NCBI RefSeq assembly: GCF_017874625.1
Contig: NZ_JAGIKZ010000001.1
Span: forward strand, 372,001-436,000
Source of the DNA: Cytobacillus eiseniae
Lineage (GTDB): Bacteria; Bacillota; Bacilli; Bacillales; Cytobacillaceae
Reading direction: 5' to 3'
Length of the DNA: 64,000 nucleotides
Under the pieces are notes generated by a model. That model was not told where the DNA came from. It did not search any database and worked only from the letters and a program-made list of their open reading frames with translations. Shown here piece after piece: positions 54,871 through 62,749 of the stretch (positions are counted from its first letter, which is position 1; each line of letters starts with the position of its first letter). The position numbers and the translations under genes were made by a program.

Positions 54871-55014
54871 CCATATTCACCTCCTTATTATTCAATGATA
54901 TATAGATTTTACCAAATAAATATGGATAAACTATGGATAAATAATGTACAATAACTTACATTTAATTTTGCAAAATGATCCATATAGTACGGGTAGTTTG
55001 GAAATTCCCCATGT

Positions 55015-57141
55015 TTATTCCTTAATCCTTAACAATCTCAATGAATTTAAAACAACAATTAATGTTGCGCCCATGTCTGCAAAGATTGCCATCCATAAAG
55101 TTAGCAATCCTGGGATAATTAAAATTAATGCTAACAATTTGAGTCCAAGTGCGAACAGAATATTTTCTTTTATAATCCTTAACGCTCTTCTGCTTAACAA
55201 AATCGTGTAAGGCAGTTTATTTAAATCATCTGCCATTAATGCAATATCAGCTGTTTCAATCGCCGTATCGGTGCCGGCACCACCCATTGCAATCCCTATA
55301 TTCGCAGTTGCCAGAGCTGGTGCATCATTTACCCCATCCCCAACCATTGCTACTTTTCCATATTGTTCTCTTAATGATTTAATCGTCTCTAATTTATCTT
55401 GTGGCAATAAATCTGCCCTTACATCACTTAATCGTACTTGTTTTGCTATTGCTTGACCTGTGGCTTGATTATCACCAGTCAACATAATCATTTTTTTGAT
55501 TCCAATATCAAATAATTTTTGGATCACTTTCGAACTACTGTCCCGTATTTGATCAGCTACCGCAATCATTCCAATGAGATCTTGATTAGTACCTACTAAC
55601 ATAACCGTTTTCCCTTGTACTTGTAATGCGTTAATTTCCTCCTCAATTGAAATAGGGAAATTAATCATTTCCTTAAATAGATTTGGACTTCCAATATAAT
55701 ATAAAGTACTGTTTACTATTGCTTTGGCACCTTTTCCTGTAATCGATTGAAAATCCTCCGTTTTGAAATCATTCAAAGAAATGCCCATTTCCTCTGATTT
55801 TCGAATAATTGCTGAAGCTAAGGGATGCTGTGAGAATGTCTCAATGGCCATAGAGATTCCTAAAAGTTCATTTTCTTCATGTCCATTAAAAACTTTCATG
55901 TCAGTCACTTCCGGCGTTCCTTTCGTTAATGTCCCGGTTTTATCAAAGGCAATCACTTTTAATCGACCTGCTTCTTCTAAGTGAATACCTCCTTTGATTA
56001 AAACTCCTTTTTTTGCTGCATTTCCAATAGCTGTGACAATCGCTACTGGGGTAGAAATAACCAATGCGCATGGACAGCCTACGACTAAAACAGCAAGGCC
56101 ACGATAAATCCACTCAGACCAATCTCCACCAAAAAATAATGGCGGAACAATCACAATTAATAACGCAATGAACATAATAGCGGGGGTATAGTATTTCGCG
56201 AATCTATCAACAAATGCTTGCGAAGGCGCGCGTTCTGCTTGCGCTTCTTCTACTAGATGAATAATTTTTGAAATGGTTGTATCTTCTACTCTTTTAGTAA
56301 CTTTTACTTCTAATGATCCTTCTTCATTGAACGTGCCTGCAAATACTTCATCCCCAATTGTCTTTAAAGCTGGAATCGACTCGCCTGTAATGGCAGCTTG
56401 ATTAATGGAAGATTGCCCTTTGATAACTTCTCCATCCATTGCTAGCTTTTGTCCTGGTTTTATAATTAGTATGTCTCCTAATTCGATATCTTCAACGTCT
56501 AATTCCATTTCTTGTTTGCCACGTCTAATGAAAGCTGTTTTGGGAGCGATATCCATAAGAGAACGAATAGATTCACGTGCTTTATCCATTGAATAACTTT
56601 CTAACGCTTCACTTAATGCAAATAAGAAAACGACAACGGCTCCCTCACTCCACTCTCCTATGATGGCAGCACCAATAATCGCGATTGTCATAAGTGTTTT
56701 CATATCAAATTGAAGCTTTGTAAGATTTTTTAGCCCTACTTTAAATAGCTTAAATCCCCCAATTAAAATAGAGATTGCGAAAATAAAGATGGTTGCCCAG
56801 TGATCCTCTCCCAATGCAAAGGTGAAGGCATAGCCAGAAATTAAGAAGAAAAGAGAAGCAATTGTATTCTTATTTTCTGCCTTTTTCCAGAAAGGAATTT
56901 TCTCTTCATCTACCCTTTGATTTAAAGGCATGACTTTAATTCCATCAAACGCTCCAGCTTCTTCTAGTTGTTCAATCGATGCTTCCCCAATAACAGTTAA
57001 TTTTGAAGCACCAAAATTTAATTGCACTTCACTAACAGTTTGAATCTCACGTACATTCTTTTCAAATTTCGCTGCACAGTTTGTACACGAAAGACCTTGT
57101 AGGCGGTATATTTCTTTATTCTTATGCAGTGCTTCCCCCAT
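55015..57141 (-). CDS. cadA: Heavy-metal P1B-type ATPase, CadA-like
   Basis: A 708-aa membrane pump that exports Cd2+, Zn2+ and probably Pb2+. An N-terminal metal-binding domain has GLSCTNC (C19, C22). Membrane helices follow, then the actuator TGES, the ion-site CPC motif ([11 protein letters not shown]), the phosphorylation motif DKTGT, the [11 protein letters not shown] motif, and [10 protein letters not shown]. The CPC plus class residues with the CadC-like repressor indicate divalent ions rather than Cu+. Its start overlaps the repressor gene by 20 bases, so the two form one operon. The gene ends 144 bases from cueP, which has its own start region. Confidence 0.93.
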   Translation of the reverse strand: MGEALHKNKEIYRLQGLSCTNCAAKFEKNVREIQTVSEVQLNFGASKLTVIGEASIEQLEEAGAFDGIKVMPLNQRVDEEKIPFWKKAENKNTIASLFFLISGYAFTFALGEDHWATIFIFAISILIGGFKLFKVGLKNLTKLQFDMKTLMTIAIIGAAIIGEWSEGAVVVFLFALSEALESYSMDKARESIRSLMDIAPKTAFIRRGKQEMELDVEDIELGDILIIKPGQKLAMDGEVIKGQSSINQAAITGESIPALKTIGDEVFAGTFNEEGSLEVKVTKRVEDTTISKIIHLVEEAQAERAPSQAFVDRFAKYYTPAIMFIALLIVIVPPLFFGGDWSEWIYRGLAVLVVGCPCALVISTPVAIVTAIGNAAKKGVLIKGGIHLEEAGRLKVIAFDKTGTLTKGTPEVTDMKVFNGHEENELLGISMAIETFSQHPLASAIIRKSEEMGISLNDFKTEDFQSITGKGAKAIVNSTLYYIGSPNLFKEMINFPISIEEEINALQVQGKTVMLVGTNQDLIGMIAVADQIRDSSSKVIQKLFDIGIKKMIMLTGDNQATGQAIAKQVRLSDVRADLLPQDKLETIKSLREQYGKVAMVGDGVNDAPALATANIGIAMGGAGTDTAIETADIALMADDLNKLPYTILLSRRALRIIKENILFALGLKLLALILIIPGLLTLWMAIFADMGATLIVVLNSLRLLRIKE

Positions 57142-57517
57142 TACTTACACCCTCTTTAGTATGAATGATTGCGATCGATACTAATTGATGAACATGATCA
57201 TCAGCTAAAGAATAAAAGACAAGTTTTCCTTCCTTTCGATGCTTAGCTAAACCCATATCACGTAATAAACGTAAATGATGGCTTGCTGTAGCAGTTGAAG
57301 AACCAATAATATTTGCAACATCACAAACACATAATTCCTCCACGATTGTTAGTGCATAAGCAATTTTAATTCGAGTAGAATCAGACAAGGCTTTAAATAA
57401 TAACTCTACTCCATTTATTTCGTCTATTTGCTTTTGGACTTTATTTACCTTTTCTTCATCAAAGAAAAAAACTTCACATGCATCATTTGTATTTATATTT
57501 GAACTTTTTTGATTCAT
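57122..57517 (-). CDS. cadC: ArsR/SmtB-family metal-sensing repressor, CadC-like
   Basis: A 131-aa winged-helix repressor that leaves DNA when it binds Cd2+, Pb2+ or Zn2+. The metal-binding ELCVCD motif in the recognition region, N-terminal cysteine (NDACEVF), and the [37 protein letters not shown] are visible. Late His residues ([14 protein letters not shown]) suggest an alpha5 zinc site as well. ATG 57517 follows GAGG by seven bases, and the GTG two codons earlier is too close. It controls cadA through the palindrome just upstream. Confidence 0.92.
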   Translation of the reverse strand: MNQKSSNINTNDACEVFFFDEEKVNKVQKQIDEINGVELLFKALSDSTRIKIAYALTIVEELCVCDVANIIGSSTATASHHLRLLRDMGLAKHRKEGKLVFYSLADDHVHQLVSIAIIHTKEGVSNGGSTA

Positions 57518-57530
57518 TATCACACCTCAT

Positions 57531-57546
57531 TCAAATGATCATTTGA
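57531..57546. promoter_or_regulatory. Operator of the cadC-cadA operon
   Basis: TCAAATGATCATTTGA is a perfect 16-bp palindrome 14 bases upstream of the cadC start, of the ATTCAAAT..ATTTGAAT kind bound by CadC/SmtB repressors. Confidence 0.8.
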
Positions 57547-57619
57547 TTGTTTATATTAGCTTATGCCATACGATGTCAATTGTCAAAAGATAAATGGATA
57601 ATTAATATTTGTATATAAT

Positions 57620-57665
57620 AAAGGCCAATTTCTGAGCACATAGCCTGAGAAATTGACCTTTTATT
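57620..57665. terminator. Bidirectional terminator between anti-sigma and cadC genes
   Basis: AAAGGCCAATTTCT pairs with AGAAATTGACCTTT (one mismatch) around a 14-base loop, with T-rich bases on both sides. Confidence 0.65.
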
Positions 57666-57723
57666 ATCTATATTAACTATTTATATTGACCGCTCTAAAT
57701 ATGAATAATTGATCTTCTATCGC

Positions 57724-58662
57724 TTACTTATTTTCATATTTTTTAATCGTAAAAAAGTCTTCCTCATTTGAACTTTGAATGGTCATTTCTATATACTGTC
57801 CTTCCTTTTCAAATACATAATAGTTGTCCCTTTGTAATTCCTCTTTCAGTTGCCAACCCCAACTTTCAATCATTACATTGTACTCTTCTTGAATGCCTCC
57901 ATTCGTACCTAATACATTATAGAGAAAGGTTTCTTGACCATCTTCACTGCTTTCAATACGTTCAGCCTCAGTTGGAATCGGAAATGCGGGAAAGGATATA
58001 GAGCTTTTGAAATTTTTATTATACAAGCGATCTTCATAAATGAGTTGAAAGTCTTTCACAACTAATTTATCGTTTTCTTTTATAAATGTGATTGTTTCCT
58101 TCGTATGATAATAGGCCGGTTCACTAGTTTGAGTCGTATATATGATATTAGCGTTCATCCCCTCGACTTCTATGTCGAAATCTACCACCCACGGACTCGA
58201 TACACCAATTGTATAATTCCCGTTTTCTCCACTGCTAATTACCTGTTCTTGTATAAATTTTTCTTTCGCTGTCTCTGATAACATTTGATATCTTGGTTTG
58301 CCATCACGTAATTTTAATGCGTTTGCCCAAATTGTCGAAAGCTCCTCCAATTCTTCATGAACTTTAACCAATTCTTGTTGTCCTCCCGTTGCTGACATTG
58401 AATCATCTGGTTGATTAGACACATGGAATAGATTGAAACTATCAGTCGCTACAAATAAAAGACTTGCTAAAGCAAGCACAGCTACACCAGCAACAGGTAC
58501 CGTTAATTTCTTTAAAAAGACTTTAAATCCTTGCCGCTTCTTCTTTTTTCCCTTGTTATTTATTTCTTCTTGTAGAGCAGTCTCAATTAATATTTTTGTT
58601 TCCTCATTAAGCTGATAATCTTTAGGAAAAGAATGTAATCTGTCGGATAATTTACGATTCAT
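57724..58662 (-). CDS. Transmembrane anti-sigma factor of the ECF pair
   Basis: A 312-aa protein partnered with the ECF sigma gene upstream. A cytoplasmic N-terminus (1-55, including NEETKILIETALQEEI and a KKKKR stretch) binds sigma presumptively. One membrane helix spans about 58-78 (LTVPVAGVAVLALASLLFVA). A large extracytoplasmic region follows, with an NTF2/lumazine-like domain (LVKVHEELEELSTIWANALKLRDGKPRYQMLSETAKEKF). ATG 58662 follows GGAGG by seven bases and overlaps the sigma stop by 11. No zinc-binding HxxxCxxC is seen. The stress signal is unknown. Confidence 0.75.
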   Translation of the reverse strand: MNRKLSDRLHSFPKDYQLNEETKILIETALQEEINNKGKKKKRQGFKVFLKKLTVPVAGVAVLALASLLFVATDSFNLFHVSNQPDDSMSATGGQQELVKVHEELEELSTIWANALKLRDGKPRYQMLSETAKEKFIQEQVISSGENGNYTIGVSSPWVVDFDIEVEGMNANIIYTTQTSEPAYYHTKETITFIKENDKLVVKDFQLIYEDRLYNKNFKSSISFPAFPIPTEAERIESSEDGQETFLYNVLGTNGGIQEEYNVMIESWGWQLKEELQRDNYYVFEKEGQYIEMTIQSSNEEDFFTIKKYENK

Positions 58663-59164
58663 CAGATAGTCCTCCAATCCTATTCTCTAAAGCCTTAAGT
58701 CCACGATTATATGTAACCCTTACCTTATTTTCACTCCAATTTAGAATTTCTGCTGTTTCCTTGCTGCTCATTTCTTTGATCCCTTTTAAAATAAGGACAT
58801 CACGATAGCTTTGCTTTAAAGTCTGGATCGTTTGATAAATTTCCTTATTTGTCTCAGTTAGCCGATAAATATCTTCTGGTGATTTAATCTCGTGATGTAC
58901 TTGATAATGTGCAAATTTCTGTTGCTTATCTTTTTCTTTTTTCTCTTTCCTCATTTCATCGATCGCGATATTTCGAGCAATTGTAAATAACCATGTTTTT
59001 GGTCTAGATAACCGATTAAACGTATGTATTCGTCTAAATGCTCGAATATAAACCTCTTGAACCAAATCCTCTACATCCACTCTACCCGTATAGTAGATTA
59101 GGAAATTTAGAATATCATCACTATAATCATGAAACCATTCTGTTATTTCTTGTTTATCATCCAA
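58652..59164 (-). CDS. ECF-type RNA polymerase sigma factor
   Basis: A 170-aa sigma-70 family ECF factor. Region 2 is FLIYYTGRVDVEDLVQEVYIRAFRRIHTFNRLSRPKTWLFTIARNIAIDEMRK. Region 4 is YRDVLILKGIKEMSSKETAEILNWSENKVRVTYNRGLKALENRIG. It directs transcription of stress genes when released by the anti-sigma factor encoded next. AGGAGAGGG precedes the ATG. A matching ECF promoter is upstream, which indicates autoregulation. It resembles SigX/SigW-type factors in size, but I do not assign a specific one. Confidence 0.9.
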   Translation of the reverse strand: MDDKQEITEWFHDYSDDILNFLIYYTGRVDVEDLVQEVYIRAFRRIHTFNRLSRPKTWLFTIARNIAIDEMRKEKKEKDKQQKFAHYQVHHEIKSPEDIYRLTETNKEIYQTIQTLKQSYRDVLILKGIKEMSSKETAEILNWSENKVRVTYNRGLKALENRIGGLSDES

Positions 59165-59201
59165 GACCCTCTCCTCCTGCTGTTTTTCTATCCGTAAATT
59201 A

Positions 59202-59227
59202 GACGATTGTTTTATCGTTAAATTACA
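59202..59227 (-). promoter_or_regulatory. Probable ECF-sigma promoter (autoregulatory)
   Basis: On the minus strand TGTAAT (59227-59222) is 16 bases from CGTC (59205-59202), close to the TGWAAC-N16/17-CGTC pattern of Bacillus ECF factors, 38 bases before the sigma ATG. Confidence 0.55.
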
Positions 59228-59248
59228 GTTTTATTCGTTTTTTTATAT

Positions 59249-59281
59249 AAAAAAACAGGCACAATTTTGCACCTGTTTTAT
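59249..59281 (-). terminator. Intrinsic terminator of the 45-aa gene
   Basis: AAAACAGG and CCTGTTTT arms with TGCAAAATTGTGC between form a stem-loop just after the small gene's stop, with a T-run (TTTTTTTATAT) on the minus strand. Confidence 0.7.
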
Positions 59282-59283
59282 TC

Positions 59284-59421
59284 TTATTCACTATTTTGAG
59301 TGATATTAAAAAAGGTCTCTTCTGGACTTTCTCCTTTTTTCACTACTGAATCTTTCTTTTCTTTTCCCATTTTCCCATCTGATTCATAACTTAATTTTAT
59401 ATTATTTTCCTTTTTCTTCAT
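59284..59421 (-). CDS. Small hydrophilic protein (45 aa)
   Basis: A short frame with AAAAGGAGTG ten bases before ATG and a terminator directly after its stop. The product MKKKENNIKLSYESDGKMGK... is very rich in Lys, Glu and Ser, with no hydrophobic core. I do not recognise it. The ribosome site and terminator pairing argue that it is a real transcript, between the ECF sigma and Staygreen-family genes. Confidence 0.5.
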   Translation of the reverse strand: MKKKENNIKLSYESDGKMGKEKKDSVVKKGESPEETFFNITQNSE

Positions 59422-59490
59422 TCACTTTTCACTCCTTTTTAATAGCGTCTGTCATCCGATAAATGATTATCCATTAGATTTTTAAAAAAT

Positions 59491-59526
59491 AAAAAAGCCT
59501 AAGATGGCAACTAAATCTTAGGCTTT
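59491..59526 (-). terminator. Intrinsic terminator of the Staygreen-family gene
   Basis: AAAGCCTAAGAT and ATCTTAGGCTTT form a perfect 12-bp stem with T-run on the minus strand, 9 bases past the stop. Confidence 0.85.
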
Positions 59527-59534
59527 CAACTTAT

Positions 59535-60017
59535 TTATGTTTCAACTGCTTGTATTGTTTCATTTAAATACTGTCGTGGAGTTTCAAAATAGATCATTTT
59601 GTTGTACTCTTCAAAATTCGATTGAAAATGAATATAAATAGGTGAATCGAGCAACCAAGGATAATTAGCAAAGAATGTACGATCCCCATTGATCATTGCC
59701 GCTAATGCCATCTTCACTTCACGTTCAAAAATCATAAAACGAATCCTTGCGTATTTTTCATCAAATGTATTATCACTAATAAACAGTTTGCCACTCAGTA
59801 CGTACTGTCCCATTTGCGGAATCCACTCTGCAAGCACTTCATCACGATATTTCATATGGATAGCGTTGTAATCATATTGGTAGCCAATACTTAGGAATGA
59901 TTCTTCAGTTGTTTTTGATTGAGTCCACGTATATTTTCTTCGATCTACTGGACGAAATTCAGTAGCTGGAGGCAAATAGTTAACTGATATTTTTGCTGGA
60001 TCCCAATTACTCATCAT
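59535..60017 (-). CDS. Staygreen-family protein
   Basis: A 160-aa cytoplasmic protein of the SGR (Staygreen/Mg-dechelatase) family, known from plants and also found in bacilli. Family-like segments are ISVNYLPPATEFRPVDRRKYTWTQSKTTEESFLSIGYQYD, MKYRDEVLAEWI, IRFMIFEREVKMALAAMINGDRTFFANYPWLLDSPIYIHF and FETPRQY. Plant SGR removes Mg from chlorophyll a. Bacilli lack chlorophyll, so the native substrate is unknown. GGGGG ribosome site before tandem ATG codons. Monocistronic. Confidence 0.85.
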   Translation of the reverse strand: MMSNWDPAKISVNYLPPATEFRPVDRRKYTWTQSKTTEESFLSIGYQYDYNAIHMKYRDEVLAEWIPQMGQYVLSGKLFISDNTFDEKYARIRFMIFEREVKMALAAMINGDRTFFANYPWLLDSPIYIHFQSNFEEYNKMIYFETPRQYLNETIQAVET

Positions 60018-60135
60018 TTGTGACCCCCTTTTTTACCTTCACTTACTATATTTTATGAAAATATAATAAAAACGTGACTCATGCCTATTTTCAATAATGA
60101 ATGATCTAGACGGTCAAAGGGATTATCCATGGCTC

Positions 60136-60897
60136 TTATGATTTTGATTCCAATATTTTTGTATCTTTCAATACCCATTTTCCATTTTCATATAGCCAAA
60201 TAGATTTAACAATTGCAATTCTATCCGCATGATAAGCTCCACTTATTGCTTGGTAACCGATTAAACCGTACATTTTATCATCTGTTACAAGCTTAGGCTT
60301 TAAGACAGCAAATGGATCTACCATTAGCTCTGTTGGTTCACTAAGTTTGCCATTTATATACAAACCACTTTTCTCATATTCTTTCCCTCGATTTCTTAAA
60401 TCAAAAGTAACTGATTCACCTGTTTCCTGTATTGTGATAGATGCTTTATAGCCATTTTGAAATTGTCCATTAATAACAAGTGCATCTGGAACGGTTAAGT
60501 CTGTTAAATTAAAATCCTTCAGCGTATATAAATAATGATTGGTAATACCTCCGCTGCCGCCCGTGTCACTACTTACAAACATATCTTTAATTCCATCATG
60601 ATTTAAGTCCAAAAACTTTATTTTTGGTGAATAGCCACCATCTAAAGCAATTGTGTAGACTTTGCCATTTGATGCATTAATTTGTAATTGGATTTCCTTC
60701 AAAAAAGAATGAGTTTCACCTTCCTCATATGGAAGCCCTTTTATTATGATTGTATCTTCTTTTTTGTCCCCGGTTACATCTTGTTTACTAGTTGAGATTG
60801 TAATCCACTTATTATCCTCTTCTCCTGCATATACTCCCGTTATTGAAAGAGTCATAAAAAATAAAGCAGCCAATGCAAAAATCATTTCTTTTCTCAT
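60136..60897 (-). CDS. Exported protein with FG-GAP/EF-hand-like repeat
   Basis: A 253-aa secreted protein with a signal peptide (residues 1-24, ALAALFFMTLSITGVYAG). The mature part includes QDVTGDKKEDTIIIKG and DLNHDGIKDMFVSSDTGGSGG, which are D-x-[DN]-x-DG calcium-binding-like segments as in VCBS/FG-GAP repeats. Later strands are hydrophilic. It probably sits outside the membrane or in the cell wall or spore. The function is unknown. AAGGGAGG precedes ATG. Confidence 0.75.
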   Translation of the reverse strand: MRKEMIFALAALFFMTLSITGVYAGEEDNKWITISTSKQDVTGDKKEDTIIIKGLPYEEGETHSFLKEIQLQINASNGKVYTIALDGGYSPKIKFLDLNHDGIKDMFVSSDTGGSGGITNHYLYTLKDFNLTDLTVPDALVINGQFQNGYKASITIQETGESVTFDLRNRGKEYEKSGLYINGKLSEPTELMVDPFAVLKPKLVTDDKMYGLIGYQAISGAYHADRIAIVKSIWLYENGKWVLKDTKILESKS

Positions 60898-60967
60898 TCG
60901 TTAAGCCTCCCTTAGCTTTCTTAATTTATTATGTCCCTTTATGGAAAAATTATGTAGGAATGTAAAA

Positions 60968-61012
60968 ACAGAAACAGCCTCCTGTTCAATAAGAAACAGG
61001 AGGCTGTTTATT
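60968..61012 (-). terminator. Intrinsic terminator after the symporter gene
   Basis: A 15-bp perfect stem (60972-60986 AAACAGCCTCCTGTT with 60995-61009) has an 8-base loop; TTTTT follows on the minus strand. Confidence 0.9.
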
Positions 61013-61020
61013 TTAAGTGA

Positions 61021-62445
61021 CTATTTATCTTTTAAAGCTTCTTCTTTTGTTTCCCAGCATTCAATACCTTCTAATCCAGGAATCGAATCTGCATAGAATA
61101 CAGGATCTTTCCCTTCTTTACGCTGTCCCCTGTAATCTTTCAAAGCCGCAAAGGCAATCTTTCCTAGCATAACAATGGCAACGAGATTAATTAATGCCAT
61201 AACGCCCATAAATAGATCAGCTAGATTCCAGACAACCGCTAAATCAACAACTGCACCGAAAATAACCATTCCTATAACAGCTAAGCGATAGACCAATAAT
61301 GCTGAACGGCTTTTTTTAATAAATTCAATATTTGTTTCCCCATAATAATAGTTTCCTATTACAGACGTAAATGCGAACAAGAAAATAGCGACAGCTACAA
61401 AAATAGAAGCCCAAGAGCCAATATGAGCACTCATTGCTGCTTGGGTAAGCTGAATACCTGTTAAATCTGATGTTGCAAAATCACCATATAAGAGAATAAT
61501 AAATGCAGTAGCCGAGCAAATCAGAATGGTATCTACAAACACGCCTAAAGTTTGTATTAATCCTTGTTTGACCGGATGACTAACTGAAGCAGTTGCAGCA
61601 GCATTCGGCGCACTTCCCATTCCAGCTTCATTTGAAAATAATCCACGTTTAATGCCCATCATAATCGCCGCACCAATTGTACCGCCAATTACCTCATCCA
61701 ATCCAAATGCCCCCTTCACAATCATAGTGATAAGGCTTGGAATTTCAGAAAAGTTCATAATAACAACGATAATTGCTACAATTAAATAAATAACAGCCAT
61801 TATTGGAACAATCACCTGAGATACATTTGCGATTCGTTTTACTCCTCCAAAGATGATTATAGCCGTTAATACAGCTAGAATAAGTCCCATTGTTAATCGA
61901 CTTGTTCCAAATGCCTCATTAAAAGCTAAAGAAATCGTATTGGATTGGACTGAGTTAAACACTAGACCAAAACAAAAGGTAATGATTATAGCAAAAACAA
62001 TTCCCATCCAGCGCTTCTTAAGTCCTTTTTCCATATAATAAGCAGGGCCGCCACGGAAGGAATCTTTGTCTTTTACTTTATAAATTTGAGCAAGTGTGCT
62101 CTCAACAAAACTAGATGCTGCACCTAAAAAAGCAATCAGCCACATCCAGAATACTGCACCAGGTCCTCCAGCTGCAATTGCAGTGGCAACGCCTGCAATA
62201 TTCCCAGTTCCTACTCGTGAGGCTGCACTAATACAGAATGCTTGAAATGATGATATTCCTCGTTTACCCTCTGGGGTTACCATTGCTTTATCGCCCAAAA
62301 TTCGAAACATTTCCCCTAAATATCGAAATTGAACAAACTTACTTTTAAAACTGAAATAAAGACCAAAAATAATTAATAGTGCAATTAAAATATAGGTCCA
62401 TAGCATATCATTTAGAAATCCAATAATTGATTCAAAAACGTTCAT
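61021..62445 (-). CDS. Alanine/glycine:cation symporter (AGCS family, AlsT-like)
   Basis: A 474-aa transporter with about ten helices that takes up alanine, glycine or glutamine with Na+. Family motifs include FCISAASRVGTGNIAGVATAIA (near 65-87), GGPGAVFWMWLIAFLGAASSFVE and NEAGMGSAPNAAATA. ATG 62445 has GGAGG five bases upstream. It follows parC on the same strand, separated by a terminator, as in related bacilli. Monocistronic transcription is likely. Confidence 0.9.
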   Translation of the reverse strand: MNVFESIIGFLNDMLWTYILIALLIIFGLYFSFKSKFVQFRYLGEMFRILGDKAMVTPEGKRGISSFQAFCISAASRVGTGNIAGVATAIAAGGPGAVFWMWLIAFLGAASSFVESTLAQIYKVKDKDSFRGGPAYYMEKGLKKRWMGIVFAIIITFCFGLVFNSVQSNTISLAFNEAFGTSRLTMGLILAVLTAIIIFGGVKRIANVSQVIVPIMAVIYLIVAIIVVIMNFSEIPSLITMIVKGAFGLDEVIGGTIGAAIMMGIKRGLFSNEAGMGSAPNAAATASVSHPVKQGLIQTLGVFVDTILICSATAFIILLYGDFATSDLTGIQLTQAAMSAHIGSWASIFVAVAIFLFAFTSVIGNYYYGETNIEFIKKSRSALLVYRLAVIGMVIFGAVVDLAVVWNLADLFMGVMALINLVAIVMLGKIAFAALKDYRGQRKEGKDPVFYADSIPGLEGIECWETKEEALKDK

Positions 62446-62720
62446 ATTTTCCTCCAATAATATCTGAATATGCTGCTAATTTATTATCCTAAAATAATTT
62501 ATTATCCTAAAATAATTTAATATCCTTTAATCTATCAAAATATCAGCATGTAAACAAGTTAAATATTATATTTCAAACAAAAAATATTCTTTGTGAGCAA
62601 TTTCAAATTATCTAATTTAGACTTTTTATCATAAATTCATCCAAAATCATATCAAAGAAAATATCTCGGTAAAAATAATCAAACCTTAAACGAATGGATT
62701 AGTTACCTAAATAAAAAACA
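62446..62720. other. AT-rich intergenic stretch with an 18-bp tandem repeat
   Basis: The unit ATTATCCTAAAATAATTT is present as two exact copies (62483-62500, 62501-62518) plus a partial third. It is probably upstream of the symporter promoter. No gene seen. Confidence 0.7.
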
Positions 62721-62748
62721 AAATCCCCTACAATTGCAGGGGATTTCA
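62721..62748 (-). terminator. Intrinsic terminator after parC
   Basis: AAATCCCCT and AGGGGATTT form a 9-bp stem with an 8-base loop; T-rich tail on the minus strand. Confidence 0.85.
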
Positions 62749-62749
62749 C

